A program made the translations under genes and the position numbers. A stretch of DNA of 64,000 nucleotides from Priapulus caudatus (taxonomy: Eukaryota > Priapulida > Priapulimorpha > Priapulimorphida > Priapulidae). Below, piece after piece: positions 62,427 to 64,000 of this stretch (within the stretch, counting starts at the first letter, position 1; each line of letters starts with the position of its first letter). The notes under the pieces are model-generated. The model saw only the letters and a program-made list of their open reading frames with translations, was not told the DNA's origin and did no database searches. The DNA is taken from the NCBI RefSeq assembly GCF_000485595.1, contig NW_014577085.1:398346-462345 (forward strand). Reading direction: 5' to 3'.

Positions 62427-64000
62427 TATTCTTGTGTATGCTGCTTGCAGTAAAAATATAGTGTCCCTGTACATAGACATGGCTTACACCACCATGCCGT
62501 AAATGGAACATTGGCTAACTCCAGCATACAATTAGAACATACCGTGTTCTATAAAATCTAATTAACACAACGGTTTGTTTTAAAGGTAATGTGAAAGCAA
62601 GTCAATCAAAAAAGAATGTCAATTGTTTAGCATAATTGCACGTTACCCTATAGTTATCTGAATCTGGATACTATAGTTATTGTACGTCAAGACACTATTA
62701 CTTGAAAAACAACATGTACGAAGTTTTTGTACTGATGAAAGTTACACTAAAAGTGAGTGTATATGTACATGATATTGATGCCATGTTGTAAATTCTAACT
62801 AAACGGTATTAAAATAGTAATTGTATAGAATTGACATTTTAATCTTATTGTTGTCTGGAGTACAATACCTGTGCGTGTATATATGTCCATGGAATCACAG
62901 CAGATGTTCTTATCTTGATACCTGTTTTAGGCTGTATATTACATCAGGACTTCTACCATAGAATGAACATTCAAACACAGTGAAAACTTCAACATGAGAA
63001 GCTGTATTGAGATTTTTTAATTCACATGTAATAAGAAAACATATACAATCGGCTCTGCATATGAGAGACCCAATAAACTATTTGAACAATTGTTCAATTT
63101 TTGCCATTGCTGCCAACATTCTCTAATTTTTAGGAAGCCATTCAGGGGTACTAGTATGAATATAGATAGACTGTGTAGCAGTTGACGCAAAGTACAAAAA
63201 CTGATTGTCCCGCAATTTTGTAGTAAGTATTATAATTGTTTCTAATATAGAGGCTGATGTTTATTGAAAGGTTGAAACAATTATTTTACTCATGTCTAGT
63301 AAGGGTCTTTAGCTGTGACAAATTCGGGTATCACATTTATTAAATTTACTACTAATGAAGCTGTACATAATACATATATATATATATTTATATATATATA
63401 TAAAGAGACATATTTACAAATACACTTATTGTGACAACTTGTCAGGTATGTTGTATTTTCACGACAGGAGTAAGACTTGGGGCTCACTGTGAAAATGCTA
63501 TAAACAATGTTCCCGCCAATGATCAATTAACAACATGTAATATTACTACTGTGTACAATACTTCTGCAATTGCATCTAAAATAGTCAAATTAGATTACAT
63601 AACATATGAACGGCTGACAAAAGAAAGTTTATAAAAGCAAATATTTTATATTTAGAACTAACTTCTCCATAAGTGCAAGTTGGAATATGTAGTGCAAGTG
63701 CAAGTAGAATGGGTATGGAGTGTATATACCACGTGACATGGTCTGATTAGACTATAATTTAATTATCCCGGCTTTCAGACTAGTATCGAATAAAATATCA
63801 ATAACCTAAATAGATGAAAATCTTATAATAGCAATAATTTTCCTCCGTAAATCGAAGTCGTTTATATTCTGTGATAGATAATGGTGTATTTGCCATTCAA
63901 TCTACCCATTCACGCATGTAATAGACTACTCAATAGTAGCTGTCTACCGAGGTATCATATCAAACTGCATTTAATTATCCATTACAATTTCTTGCATTGT
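62427..64000. other. Downstream of MRPL33, no gene recognised
   Basis: AT-rich sequence extends to the window edge. A candidate AATAAA for MRPL33 lies at 63072-63077, and a TA microsatellite lies near 63375-63403. Short frames here have no recognisable family. Confidence 0.5.

Noticed and set aside
62312-62527. 71-codon frame on the - strand
   Set aside because: It is the shadow of MRPL33 exon 3 and its flank.

Overview
This is a nuclear genomic window from an animal, most likely an aquatic invertebrate. The evidence is seven intron-rich or animal-type genes, GT-AG splicing, TTAGGG-type telomere-like repeats, and a heavy load of tRNA-derived SINEs, a Penelope-like element and non-autonomous DNA transposons. 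SAV1 (Hippo pathway) and a radial spoke head gene point to a metazoan with motile cilia or flagella. I cannot name the species. Outside the genes the sequence is AT-rich. One 12-base N gap and two error-rich stretches show it is a draft assembly.

Layout. The + strand carries the last five exons of MSH6 (897-6294). Convergent to it is a complete 16-exon BRF1 on the - strand (9882-22830). About 5 kb of transposon-rich spacer follows, then a complete 12-exon radial spoke head gene (RSPH4A/6A-like) on the - strand (27838-35333). Divergent from that is a complete 7-exon SAV1 on + (37809-44511). TMED10 (p24 delta) lies on - with 5 exons (49465-53337). Divergent from it are POLG on + (57221-60673), which is intronless and GC-rich, and MRPL33 on + with 3 exons (61580-62426). 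I traced every exon boundary by reading splice sites, phase and the family sequence. BRF1, RSPH, SAV1, TMED10 and MRPL33 all give uninterrupted reading frames (about 659, 510, 432, 206 and 63 residues).

The genes do not form an operon or a single pathway. They cover DNA mismatch repair, RNA polymerase III initiation, ciliary motility, Hippo signalling, ER-Golgi cargo transport, mitochondrial DNA replication and mitochondrial translation. POLG and MRPL33, both mitochondrial, are tandem neighbours.

The most unusual content lies between and inside the genes. Many foldback or TIR elements can be delimited exactly by target-site duplications (TSDs), and several are nested. Three unrelated element classes carry internal or terminal TTAGGG/CCCTAA repeats: a five-copy MITE family with 9-bp TSDs, a second MITE family, and a tRNA-headed SINE that ends in TTAGGG repeats. 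A fourth family of long palindromes begins CACAGGCACTTGAAGCG and makes 8-bp TSDs; its two largest members sit in the two divergent promoter regions (RSPH/SAV1 and TMED10/POLG).
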